DNA of 64,000 nt. Source: Salvia splendens. Taxonomy: Eukaryota; Streptophyta; Magnoliopsida; Lamiales; Lamiaceae. The notes beneath the pieces were generated by a model, which was given only the letters and a program-made list of their open reading frames with translations, made no database searches and had not been told where the DNA came from. Made by a program: the position numbers and the translations under genes. Numbering within the stretch: the first letter of the stretch is position 1; every line of letters begins with the position of its first letter. The stretch lies in the NCBI RefSeq assembly GCF_004379255.2, contig NC_056035.1, positions 41,110,773 through 41,174,772 on the forward strand, read 5' to 3'. Shown in pieces: positions 1 through 9,897 of this stretch.

Positions 1-232
1 GCAGGAAGATTAAGAACTCCTCCTGCTTCTCGGCCAAGAACAGCTTGACAGCTTCATTTAAATCGGGCTGCTGGGAAGACTCGGTGCGATGACTCCTGGA
101 GTGGCTTGTTCCTTCTTCGTGAGAACCGGAGGTAGATGTCTCTCGAGGCCGTTTTTCAGACCTGCGAGCTGGACTAGCTTCCTCACGATTATTACGAACG
201 GTATTACGGGTGTTCTGTGATCTGGTATGCAT
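1..232 (-). CDS. Ty3-type Gag, N-terminal part (element runs off the left edge)
   Basis: The reverse strand reads from an ATG at 230-232 without a stop to the window edge, starting MHTRSQNT and continuing in a charged, Ser/Arg/Glu-rich stretch. This composition is usual for the start of Gag in plant Ty3 elements. The ATG lies about 60 bp inside a primer-binding site and an LTR on the same strand, which is the expected 5' LTR - PBS - gag order. No conserved Gag domain is reached before the edge, so the family call rests mainly on position. Confidence 0.6.
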   Translation of the reverse strand, partial: MHTRSQNTRNTVRNNREEASPARRSEKRPRETSTSGSHEEGTSHSRSHRTESSQQPDLNEAVKLFLAEKQEEFLIFL

Positions 233-289
233 TTTTTTGGGTGGAAAAAGGGTCAAAAATTCGCTTTATCACAAATTTGGTTCTCGATT

Positions 290-305
290 CCCACAGACGG
301 CGCCA
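290..305 (-). other. Primer-binding site of the minus-strand LTR element
   Basis: On the minus strand, TGGCGCCGTCTGTGGG follows the LTR end after one base. A PBS beginning TGGCGCC is common in plant Ty3 elements. It marks the LTR at 307-967 as the 5' LTR of an element whose body lies to the left. Confidence 0.7.
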
Positions 306-306
306 G

Positions 307-967
307 TGATGAATCCGCGAATTTTTGATGGTGATGAATGCTGGTAGAGAATACAGATCACGACACAGAGATTTTACGTGGTTCGATTTACTGAGGTAAA
401 TCTACGTCCACGGGAAGAAAAGAGGGCAGAGTTGTATTGCTTGATCTGTTTTCTACAGCTTACAATACAGACTTGCTATTTTATATTTGATCTCTAGAGA
501 GCGAGAGAGTCTACCCCTATCTATCTGATCTAGGTTCTATTTATACATTGAACCAAGATCGTGGCATGCAGCACCATTTACTAGGTAGTGGATGTCGTGG
601 AGATCGTGGCGATCTTGCATGGGTCCACTATCCTGCATGAGTTAATGACTGCTTGACACCACTAAATAGATCGTGGGTGTAGTGGAGGTGGAAATCCTGC
701 ATGAGTCCACTATCTCCTAGTTCGGTCGAGTACTGAGACCGAACTGCTGAATTATTGCCGAGCAGCTTTTGCCGATCTGAGAGTAGAGCTTGATGCCGAC
801 CTGAGAGCAGAGTTTGATTGGTTGGCTTTTACCGAGCTGTAGGCTGGGGCCGAACTCTTTGGTTGTGCCGAACTGAACTCTTTAGTCATGCCGGACTGAT
901 ACTCTTTCTTGGGCTTTAGGCTGATGGGCTTTACTGCTGTTGGGCTTGTTTAGTACGTACTCCATCA
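307..967 (-). repeat. 5' LTR of a minus-strand Ty3-type element
   Basis: The sequence is bounded by TG..CA (TGATGAATCC at 307, CCATCA at 967). It matches, in inverse orientation, the LTR at 1485-2197 along its length: the ends, the TATA-like region near 540 and the TTCCCGTGGACGTAG-type block all recur. It is shorter (661 against 713 bp) mainly because it lacks a 96-bp duplication present in the other copy. The PBS lies on its left. Confidence 0.8.
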
Positions 968-1484
968 CCTATGATCACCGTCAGGTACCACCGCCTTCCC
1001 CCCAGGAAAAAAGTATTTTTCGGGTAGGGATATCACAGTATCCTTACTCAAAATACTATGGAAATACTCTACGGTCTTCTCCCCGGACTCTTTCCGGCCA
1101 GAAGACCCCTTACCGCCTCTCCTACCGCTACCCGACTCCGAAGAAGAAGAAGAAGACATTTTTCTTACTTTTTGAAGGTGAAGAAAGTCTGAAGAAATTC
1201 TTGAAAGCGGAGAGAGAATTTTCGCAAAAAAGAGAGAGTGCAGAAGAAGCAGTCGCTAAAGTGCTTCAATGATGAAGAAAGGAGGTATTTATCAGATTCG
1301 GCGAAGATTTCAAAATCGTCGCACCGTTTCGAATCCCACCTTTTCAGGATTCAACGGCCGGATTTTACTGTCGCATTTAATGCAAGGCACGTCCCCTGAC
1401 ATCAGCCTCCCCCTTGCCTTTATCCAGAATGCCGAAGTGACTCACTTCGCCGAAGTGATTCACTTCGCCCTTCGGGGGGGGTAG
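968..1484 (+). mobile_element. 3' internal region of a plus-strand LTR element with polypurine tract
   Basis: This 517-bp stretch lies between the two inverted LTRs and ends in a G-rich polypurine tract (about 1471-1484, TTCGGGGGGGGTAG) directly before the LTR at 1485. That is the normal 3' internal end of a retrotransposon. No polymerase domain is visible; short open frames here have no recognisable homology. The minus-strand element probably inserted here, replacing or displacing the rest of the plus-strand body. Confidence 0.6.
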
Positions 1485-2197
1485 TGATGGGGTGCGTACT
1501 AAACAAGCCCAACAGCAATGACGGCCCATCAGCCCAAAGCCCAAGGAAGAGTATGAGTTCGGCTTTACCAAAGAGTTCGGCCTCAGCCTACAGCTCGGTA
1601 AAAGCCAACCAATCAAGCTCTGCTCTCAGGTCGGCATCAAGCTCTACTCTCAGTTCGGCATTACCAAAGAGTTCGGCCTCAGCCTACAGCTCGGTAAAAG
1701 CCAACCAATCAAGCTCTGCTCTCAGGTCGGCATCAAGCTCTACTCTCAGATCGGCAACCAAAGCAGTTCGGTCTCAGTATTCGACCGAACAAGGAGTTAG
1801 TGGACCCATACAGGATTTCCACAACTTCCAACACACCCACTACCACGTGGTGTCAACTCAGGCCACGATCGTAGGCCATGACCTACGCTACATGCAGGAC
1901 CTCCATGACCTCCACGACATCCACAACCATCATTAGTGGTGATGCAAGCCACGATCTTAGTTCAATGTATAAATAGAACTTAGATCAGATAGAAAAAAGT
2001 TAAGCTCTCTAGAGATAAAATATCATATAGCAAGTCTGTGTTGTAAGCTGTAATCCCAGATCAAGCAATACAATCTTGCCCTCCCTTCTTCCCGTGGACG
2101 TAGATTTACTTCAGTAAATCGAACCACGTAATTCATTGTGTCGTGATCTTTATTCTCTACCAGCATTTACTAACATCAGAAATTCGCGGATCCATCA
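1485..2197 (+). repeat. 3' LTR of a plus-strand Ty3-type element
   Basis: The LTR begins TGATGGGG directly after the polypurine tract and ends CCATCA at 2197. A TATA-like TATAAATAG lies near 1969. The 150-residue open frame inside is LTR sequence whose low-complexity Ser/Ala repeats come from the tandem duplication, not a gene. Confidence 0.8.
1566..1757 (+). repeat. 96-bp tandem duplication inside the LTR
   Basis: Two copies of a 96-bp unit (1566-1661 and 1662-1757), each starting TACCAAAGAGTTCGGCC, are almost identical. The inverted LTR at 307-967 has a single copy, so the duplication arose after the two LTR lineages separated. Confidence 0.85.
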
Positions 2198-2202
2198 GTT
2201 AT

Positions 2203-4591
2203 CATATTACATTGATTTTTTTTATCTCTTTTCATGCGTTGCAACTGACAAAAATATGTTTAGCATATTGGTTAAAATTGATGGACTTTTTAATCGTAAT
2301 TTCGCCTATTTAAAGAAAAAGTATAAATTGATGTTGTATATTGGATTGAAATTTAATGAGTTTTTAATTGGATCCCTCACATTCATGTAAGATTGATTTG
2401 ATATTTTTAGCTACAATCTTGTAAATTATCACTTTCAATAAAAAATTATTCTATTTAATTAAAAAATATTTGAAAATAGGGAGTTTGTTTCATATAGAAG
2501 CGTTTGTCCTCCAAATTGCACATTGTTTTGACTAAAAGAACTTCATATGGCTAATTCATGTATTTATCTTTGTAATTCTCCTTAATTTTATGATTAAAAT
2601 TAAGAAGCTATAGTAAAATAAAATTTTGAAGTTTTGAAAAAAATCAAAAAGTAAAATTTAGATTTTGTTTTGATTTGATTTTAAAAGAAGGTTAGCTCCG
2701 ATAACACAACGAACTTATCTACCAAATTTAGTCTCATACGGTATTCTCAATGCAACTTCACTTTAATTTTCTTGTGATAAATCTAGACCACACGAATCAT
2801 TTTCATTTATATCTTACGAATTTTCATAGCAACATTTATTGTTTTGATTAAACTTAGAAGAACAGCCTTTCCATAAGGTAAGTTTAGGTTCCGTGAGTTC
2901 CACGTAATTATAAATGCTATTCACATGTGACACATTGAATATTATATTTGCTCATGATTCTTCTAGAAATTAAGACCAATTGACTATATATTTGAAATGT
3001 TTTTTTAATATAAATACATGAATTTTGGGATTTTTTGGTCGAAAGTGAAGCCGATGTCTTCCTCGGAAGTATCATGTGTAGGGAAAATATAATCTGTAAT
3101 CTAAAATTCAATCCAAATTTAATAGTATTTTGATTTAGTTCGATTCAGTGAAGCATGCACAACTTATTATAATACCCTCTCAAATGGAAGCTATTTTGCA
3201 TAAGAATTAGGTCAATGTTAGTAACTTTAATTATACATTATATGAAAATTATAGCTATCACATCCATCAAACTACTTTTTTGTAGGGATCTTATTACTCT
3301 ATAAACGAAACAAAGTGAAAAAATAATGGAGTAAAATATTTGACTTTATATACTTTATTATCACTTTTGAAGGGGCCTTATTTAATTCTTTCTAGTCATA
3401 AACTTAAAATGTACTCCTAGTATTATTTTATTTTTTTTTAATAAAAAAGTCTATTTCTTGGGCAGCAAAGATAATTGGGGCATATCATAATTCCCAGTTC
3501 GTCTTATTTATTTGTTTTTTTGCCCTTTTTTGCATCTCACAAAAGCAATAATGTCAATCAACTTTTTTTATTCTATTCAATCGTACTTGACACCATTTGT
3601 TAGTGGACTTTACGAAGTCGTCGCTCAAGCTAATATTTTCCTAAATATATAGTTAAACAAATTTGACTATTATCTAACAACTTTTATGCTGTTCGATGTG
3701 AATATGAGATGAAACACAACAAATAGTTACAAAATTACGTGTCCACTTCGAAAACAGAAAAAATCTTGATAGTAAATGGATGTGATAGAAATCTATGAAA
3801 ATAGGTTTTATATTATATAGATGTAAAATATGATCTGATTCATTAAAACATACTATTTGATCATATATGGAAGGGAACAAACCTGAGTGCAATGAAATTC
3901 CTTTTAAAACTAATTGACACAGGAGGCTTCTGTCATTATAATCGATCAAATGCATAGTAAATCTTATAGTTATATGTACTGAATAAAAGTAAGAGTAATT
4001 TCCAGTAAAAAAGAAATATATTGACATGCGAGGGATATATATTTATACTATTAGTTATAATATCAACTAAAATTGCCTGAATCTCGAGATATTTTCCAAA
4101 CCAATTATTGACATAGATTTTTTTGAACCAAACATAGATTTTATGGACTGGGAGTTTGAAACTTCTTAGTCCCCTATTCAATCTTCTCTAAATGTATGAA
4201 AGGATTTGCACATTACCATAGACCATAGTACTATTAAATTTATGAGGGCTTTATATTTTACTAATTTCTGAACTTGATATGTGAAGACGAGAATAATCAA
4301 TCCATAGTAAAATTCAATCTAAAACCAGTTAAGTTAGATAGTATCTTTTAAATTTGTATGTTGAACGTCGAACAATTCACATGTAATTATCTCAACCTAC
4401 TATTGCGAACTAATGGAAAATCTAACTCTAATTGTTAAAGACTTAGTCAACCAAAGCTCTCAGGCCATCCACACTAACATTCAAATTTGAACAACACAAA
4501 AACAGGAAATTGAAAACCCAAGTGTCCAAACACATAGTACTCCTACTTAGAATTAAGTCATAATCAACCCAAAAACTCAAAACTCACAAAC
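2203..4591. other. AT-rich intergenic region, no gene seen
   Basis: About 2.4 kb of AT-rich sequence with only short random open frames on both strands. No terminal inverted repeats, splice-supported exons or RNA gene motifs were recognised. The last few hundred bases presumably hold the promoter of the MOCOS-like gene, but no convincing TATA box stands out. Confidence 0.6.
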
Positions 4592-6141
4592 ATGCAAGCA
4601 CCAAATTGCATTAGAGAGGCATGCTTCAACACCTGCTGCTCCCCTCCCCTCCTCCACACTTCCCCTCCGCCCTCCTCCGATTTCGTCTCCGCCATCGCCT
4701 CCACCCTCCACCCGCACAAGGTCTTCACCAACCACGAGTCGCTCCCCCCTCCGGGGGAGCTCCTCTCCGCCCTCACCGCCGCCGTCCCCAGCTACTCGAA
4801 CAACTCCGCCGCCCAAGAATACCGCCACCTCGGCCGCGTCTCCCTTGACTACATCGGCCACGGCCTATTCTCGTACGCCCAGGCCGAGACGCACGAGCGC
4901 TTCTTCGACTTCGCGTACGGCGGCGTGGAGACAGAACTCCACGCCGCCGCGAAACGGAGGGTCATGAAATACATGAACCTCTCCGAAGAAGACTACGCGA
5001 TAGTGTTCACGGCGAATCAGTCATCGGCGTTCAGCCTCCTGGCCCAGTCGTACCCGTTCGAGTCCCATCAGAACCTCGTCACGGTGTACGACCACGACAG
5101 CGAGGCGCTGAAGCCAATGACTGACGCCGCAGGGAAATGGCATCAGTCCGCCACATTTTCCTGGCCTGGCCTCAGGGTCAATTCACGGAAATTAAGGAAG
5201 ATTCTGAGAAGCAAAAAGGGCGGTTTGCTGGCGTTTCCGCTGCAGTCGAAGGTGAGTGGAGCTCGATATTCGTATCAATGGATGAATCTGGCGAGAGAGA
5301 ATGGGTGGCACGTTTTGCTCGATGCATCCGCTTTGGCAGCCAAGGAGATGGAGACGTTAGGCCTCTCTCTATTCCACCCGGACTTCATAATCTGCTCATT
5401 CTTCAAGATTTTCGGCAAAAACCCCTCTGGCTTCTGCTGCCTCGCCGTCAAGAAATCGAGCGCTTCCGTTCTCAAACGGCCATCCACCAACATGGGGATA
5501 GTCAACCTCGTACCAGAACCCAAAGCAGTGGATGGAACAAATAGCACAACAAGTATGTTCACTAGCTATATGTTGTTGATGACATGTGTTTTACGTAAGC
5601 ATGTTTTGTGCTGATAGTTAGGGGTGTGTTATTTGTATGATCAGATGATGAGGTGATTGAGTTTGGGGGACTGGATGATGCGGATGAATTAGGATTGATT
5701 GGGATCAGCAGGAGGGTGAGGTGCCTGGTGAACTGGGTGGTGAACGCGCTGCAAAGTCTGCGGCATCCGGGGGATCAGGGGCTGCCGCTGGTGGAGGTGT
5801 ACGGGCCGGGGGTGAGGGTGGACCGGGGGGCCGCGGTGGCCTTTAATGTGTGTGATTGGAAGGGGGAGAGGGTGGACCCCGTATTGGTACAGAAGCTGGC
5901 TGATCGGACCAACATCTCTCTCGGCATTGGATTTTTGAACAACATATGGAAAAAGAAGAGGAAAAGCCAAGAGGATTGCGGCGTGGGACTGGGAGTGGTG
6001 TCGGCATCGTTGGGGATGCTGAGCGATTTCCAAGATGTGTACAGATTATGGGCGTTTGTTGCTAGGTTTTTGGACGCTGATTTTGTGGAGAAGGAGAAAT
6101 GGCGTTACACTGCGCTTAATCAGACAACTGTTGAGCTTTAA
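4592..6141 (+). CDS. Molybdenum-cofactor-sulfurase-like PLP-dependent protein
   Basis: Two exons, 4592-5552 and 5645-6141, joined at phase 1 across a 92-bp GT-AG intron, give 485 residues. The protein is a fold-type I PLP enzyme of the plant group similar to the N-terminal (NifS-like) domain of molybdenum cofactor sulfurase, as in Arabidopsis At4g22980. Visible landmarks: FDFAYGGVETELH near residue 105; FTANQSSAFSLLAQSYPF; and SFFKIFGKNPSGF, whose Lys272 (codon 5405-5407) is the expected PLP-binding lysine. The C-terminal MOSC domain of true MOCOS is absent, as is normal for this group, so sulfurase activity is not implied. Exon 1 is very GC-rich (Pro/Ser/Ala N terminus) against the AT-rich surroundings. 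The start is the first in-frame ATG; the N terminus is variable in the family. Confidence 0.88.
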
Positions 6142-6404
6142 CATCTACTCTTGCTTCCGTTTCCGCTTCTCTTTCTCTTACCAATTTTTATTCACTTTAA
6201 TTTCTCGCTTTTCAAGCATGCTTCAAAATTGGTGTGGGAATCGAAACTGGAACTGATGTCAAGGCTGGTTACAATTAAAATTTTTTGGAACTTCTTCCAG
6301 CTGAGCTAGTTTATTTTTTTGCTTAATAGTAGTATTTAAATTATGGAATGAATCATAATTTTATCAAATTTCAACTTTTTTTCTGTTTGTCAATTTTGTT
6401 TTTC

Positions 6405-6590
6405 GACTAAAGTCCCATTTTGGTCCTTAACATATTGCGATTTTACGATTTTGGGCCAAAACATTATCTTTTGAATTATTCAGTCCCTCACAAATAAAAA
6501 CGGGTCACATTTGGTCCGAATTTGACGAAACTGTTAAAATTTAACAGTTAACGGATTTTAATTACATTTTGACCGAATTAAGTTAATAAT
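6405..6590 (+). repeat. Left terminal inverted repeat of the Pack-MULE-like element
   Basis: Pairs with 15289-15459 in reverse complement. The match includes CCTTAACATATTGCGATT and GAATTTGACGAAACTG. Confidence 0.8.
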
Positions 6591-6784
6591 TGTGAAATTG
6601 AGCGGTTTAGGAAGAAGATCGAGTGCCTGGAGGTGGAGAATGAGCGGCTGAGGAACGAAAACGAGTTTCTACACATGGAATTGACCAATCAGAATCAAAA
6701 ATACGAAGAGAAGATCAAATACATGCAGGCCGAATTGTGCAATATTAAACGGGCGGTCACCGAGCATGAGGAATTCTTCTTCTT

Positions 6785-7115
6785 CTTTGGAGGGAGGAGG
6801 AAGGAGGAGGAGAGGAGGAGGAGGAGGGAGGAGGAGGAGGAGGAGGATGAGAGAGGAGGGGAGAAGAAAGGGAGAGAAGGAGGAGAAGAGGAGAGAAGAA
6901 GAAGAAGAAGACGAAAGGCTGAGAGGTGAGAATCCTCTTGAGTAGTCGGGCTGGGATAGGGTTCTTTCTTCTTAGGTATTCTTTTCTTATATTATTCTTC
7001 GTCTCTTCTTATCTCTTCTTCTTCTTCTTCTCCTCCTTCTTCTCCTCCTTCTTCTTCTTCTTCTTCTTCTTCTTCTTCTTCTTCTTCTTCTTCTTCTTCT
7101 TCTTCTTCTTCTTCT
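6785..7115 (+). repeat. Purine tract (GGA/GAA)n followed by pyrimidine tract (TTC)n
   Basis: 6785-6925 is nearly pure GGA/GAA and 6965-7115 nearly pure TTC. The two tracts are roughly complementary, so they could fold back or form triplex DNA. Long open frames across them (poly-Glu/Arg, poly-Phe) are composition artefacts. Confidence 0.9.
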
Positions 7116-7116
7116 C

Positions 7117-7276
7117 CGCCGAAGCTCGCCGATGTCACCAATAACTACCACAAATCCAATTTCACGGCCAAGGTTTTGAGAAAATGCATCACGCAGCGCC
7201 GAAGCTCGCCGATGTCACCAATAACTACCACAAATCCAATTTCACGGCCAAGGTTTTGAGAAAATGCGTCACGCAG
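7117..7276 (+). repeat. 80-bp tandem duplication in the CHUP1-like fragment
   Basis: Units 7117-7196 and 7197-7276, each starting CGCCGAAGCTCGCCGATG, are identical except for about one base. Eighty is not a multiple of three, so the duplication itself shifts the reading frame. Confidence 0.9.
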
Positions 7277-8422
7277 AGTAACATTGCCTCGAATTTCTGC
7301 GATTCCATCTCTAGCGTGAAGAAGGGCGACCTTGGAGGCGCGGCGGAGAACGCCGAGCGGCCTCAGAGTTCCCGCTTCGATTCCGAGGAGATTCCCGAAA
7401 CTTTCGAAGCGTTGATCGCGATTCAATCCCGCGCTATGGGTTCCGAAGCCGCCGCCGCTGCCGTCGTCGTCTCAGTCTTCATCCGCCTCTCTTTCTGATT
7501 CAGTTGACCGTGCATTGGCGGAGATTTCCAACATTCCGTCACCGCCTCCGGCGAAATCAGAGGTGGTTGCGCCTCCTCCTCCGCCACCACCTCCGAAGGG
7601 GGGTACCGCGATGCCTCCTCCTCCGCCACTGCCTCCGGAAAAATCTAAGGCGCCTGCGCCTCCTCCTCCTCCACCACCACCTCCGAAGGGGGGTAAATCG
7701 AAGGCGGCGTTGGCGAAGGTCAGGAGAGTTCCGAAGGTTGTTGAGTTTTACTACTCGTTGATGCGGAGGGATTCAAGCTTTAGACTCGATTCTGGCGCCT
7801 CCTCTGATGGACGCGATTGAGTGTAGGAATTGTGAGGCGTCGGTTAATTTGTAATTTTTTAGGTTTGGGTTAATTAGAGTATTAGACATTAATAAAACAT
7901 ACTCCCTCCGTCCCCGATTAAGAGTCACACTTTGACCGGGCACGTGTTTTAAGGAAGTGTTGAAATGTGTAATAAATGGAGTTAGATAGTGGAATGTGAG
8001 ACCTCTTTAACTTTTTGTGTGTAATAAATTTGTTAGAACTATTCAATGTGCAAATAAATTTTGGATAAAGAGATAATGGTGTAATGATTAAATAATTTTC
8101 ATTGATTACATTTGATTAATTAAACTTGGTGTTAGCAAAATTGAATGGAAAAAAAAAACTACACTGCCATTCAAATGAAGAGAGAAGAAGATTGAAAAAA
8201 CAAAGCTGCCATTCAAATTATCCCAAAAAATGAGGGAATGCCTCCAATTCCATGGAGGGAATTTGTACAAACAAGGAGGGAAAATTTACAAGGGATTTCA
8301 AACTCCAACTACTCCTATAAATACATTCATTTCTACTCCATTCACTTCCTCCAACCAAAACAAAAAAAAAAGGAAAACCTATTTAAAGTGAAATACCCTT
8401 AGAAAATCTTCATCACTGGCCA

Positions 8423-9829
8423 ATGGAGCAGGAGGTGGTCCGAGAGTTGGACCATGAGCAGGAGCAGCAGGAGCAGGGGCAGGGTGGAAGGCAGCGGGTC
8501 TCATTAGCGTTGAACAGCCAAGAAAAAAACTTCATTGTGCAGTTTCTTCTACAGCAAAGTAAAGCTGGAGTGCTGCCAAGAGGTTCCTTTACAGAGGCAG
8601 CCAAAAGATTCAACATCCATAGAAGGACAACAATGAGAATTTGGAAGCTTGGCAAGCAGCAAATAGACAGAAGGTAACCTGTTATGATGAAAGGCAAAAC
8701 AATAGGTTATCAACACAAAGATAAACTCATGCTAGATGATGAAAAGTTTATAAACATGTCCATGCTTGAGAGATCAACAATAAGGAAGGTTGCTTCTAAG
8801 ATGGAAGTAAGCAAGACATCAATTGGTAGATTTATTAAGAGTAATCAGCTGAAACCTCATACAAGTGCCGTCAAGCCTACACTGACTGAAGCCAACAAAA
8901 TTGCAAGGATGAAATGGTGTCCTGCTCATATTCAGCCAACATTAGCTGAAGGTAAACTTCTTTACCATTCAATGCACAACATTGTTCATATTGACGAGAA
9001 GTGGTTCTACATGACAAAGGCATCAGACAGATACTACCTTTTGCCGGATGAGGATGAGCCTTATAGGTCCTATAAGTCTAAGAGATTCAGCACTAAAGTA
9101 ATGTTCATGGCTGCTGTCAGTAGGCCACTTATTGGCAGTGATGGGGAAATCATATTTGATGGTAAAATAGGCTTATTCCCGTTCATAGAGGAAGTACTTG
9201 CCAAAAGAAATTCAAAGAACAGGCCAAAAGGGACAATTGAGACAAAGCCTATTCAATCAATTAACAAGGAAGTCGTGAAAGCTTGTCTCCAAAACCAGGT
9301 ATGCCAATTTTTTTCTGTCATTAAAGCTATCGGACATTATTAATGTCATCACTTAGTCATATACACACATCATTCACAGATTATACCAACAATCAAGGTC
9401 AAGTGGCCAGCCAATGCAAGCAAGAAGATTTTCATCCAGCAAGATAATGTCAAACCTCACCTAAGAGCTGCTGACCAACAGTTTGAGTCACTTGCTAGTA
9501 CTGATAGGTTTGAATTCCATCTAATTAGCCAACCACCCAACTCCCCAGACACAAATGTATTAGACCTTGGGTATTTTAGGGCTATACAATCACTTCAAGA
9601 TGACAAAATAGCCACCAATGTAGATGACTTGCTGAGGAATGTGTTTACCTCATTTGAAGAACTCTCACCACAAACTCTCAATAGAGTCTTCATCACATTG
9701 CAAAGCTGTTTCACAGCAATATTAGAAGTGCATGGGAACAATGACTACAAGATCCCTCACTTAAACAAGGACAGATTGCACAGAACAGGGGGCTGCCTTT
9801 ATAACTTCATGTTGAAGAGGGTTTGGTGA
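8423..9829 (+). pseudogene. Mariner transposase with one in-frame stop
   Basis: Exon 1 is 8423-9298 and exon 2 is 9380-9829, joined at phase 0 over an 81-bp GT-AG intron. The catalytic acidic residues of the plant mariner DDD triad are in place: HIDEKWFYM (D1), IQQDNVKPH (D2) and QPPNSPDTNVLDLGYF (D3). An N-terminal helix-turn-helix region (FTEAAKRFNIHRRTTMRIW, then ERSTIRKVASKMEVSKTSI) precedes them. A TAA at 8675-8677 interrupts an otherwise continuous frame between the two helix-turn-helix parts, so a full-length protein is not made unless this is read through or downstream initiation at 8684 suffices. Otherwise the gene is remarkably complete, suggesting recent inactivation. Confidence 0.9.
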
Positions 9830-9897
9830 GAGAGAGTTTGGAGTACCTAAAGTTGCCTGAGAACAAAGCTAGAGACACGTATGACATAGGGACTCTT

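Larger units (their letters stand above)
6600..7820 (+). pseudogene. CHUP1/IPGA1-like gene fragment, broken
   Basis: Three pieces resemble CHUP1-type actin/chloroplast-positioning proteins. (1) 6600-6770 encodes a heptad-rich coiled coil (KKIECLEVENERLRNENEF) open from the 5' side with no start. (2) 7117-7450 continues KLADVTNNYHKSNF and on to EEIPETFEALIAIQSR. (3) 7503-7820, in another frame, holds proline runs PPPPPPPPKGG and then RRVPKVVEFYYSLMRRDSS, the signature stretch before the conserved C-terminal domain of CHUP1 homologues. It stops at TGA 7818-7820 before that domain. A frame change occurs near the GCC run at about 7445, and a simple-repeat block separates pieces 1 and 2. It sits between MULE inverted repeats with no introns visible, so it looks like a captured fragment. 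The CHUP1 assignment rests mainly on piece 3. Confidence 0.55.

Noticed and set aside
1484..1936. 150-residue Ser/Ala-rich open frame
   Set aside because: It lies wholly inside an LTR and its repeats come from the 96-bp tandem duplication; the inverted LTR copy does not keep the frame.
4564..4861. Minus-strand Gly/Glu-rich frames opposite the MOCOS-like gene
   Set aside because: Shadow of the GC-rich first exon, which has clear family motifs on the plus strand.
6633..7144. Poly-Glu/Arg and poly-Phe open frames
   Set aside because: They are translations of GGA/GAA and TTC simple repeats.
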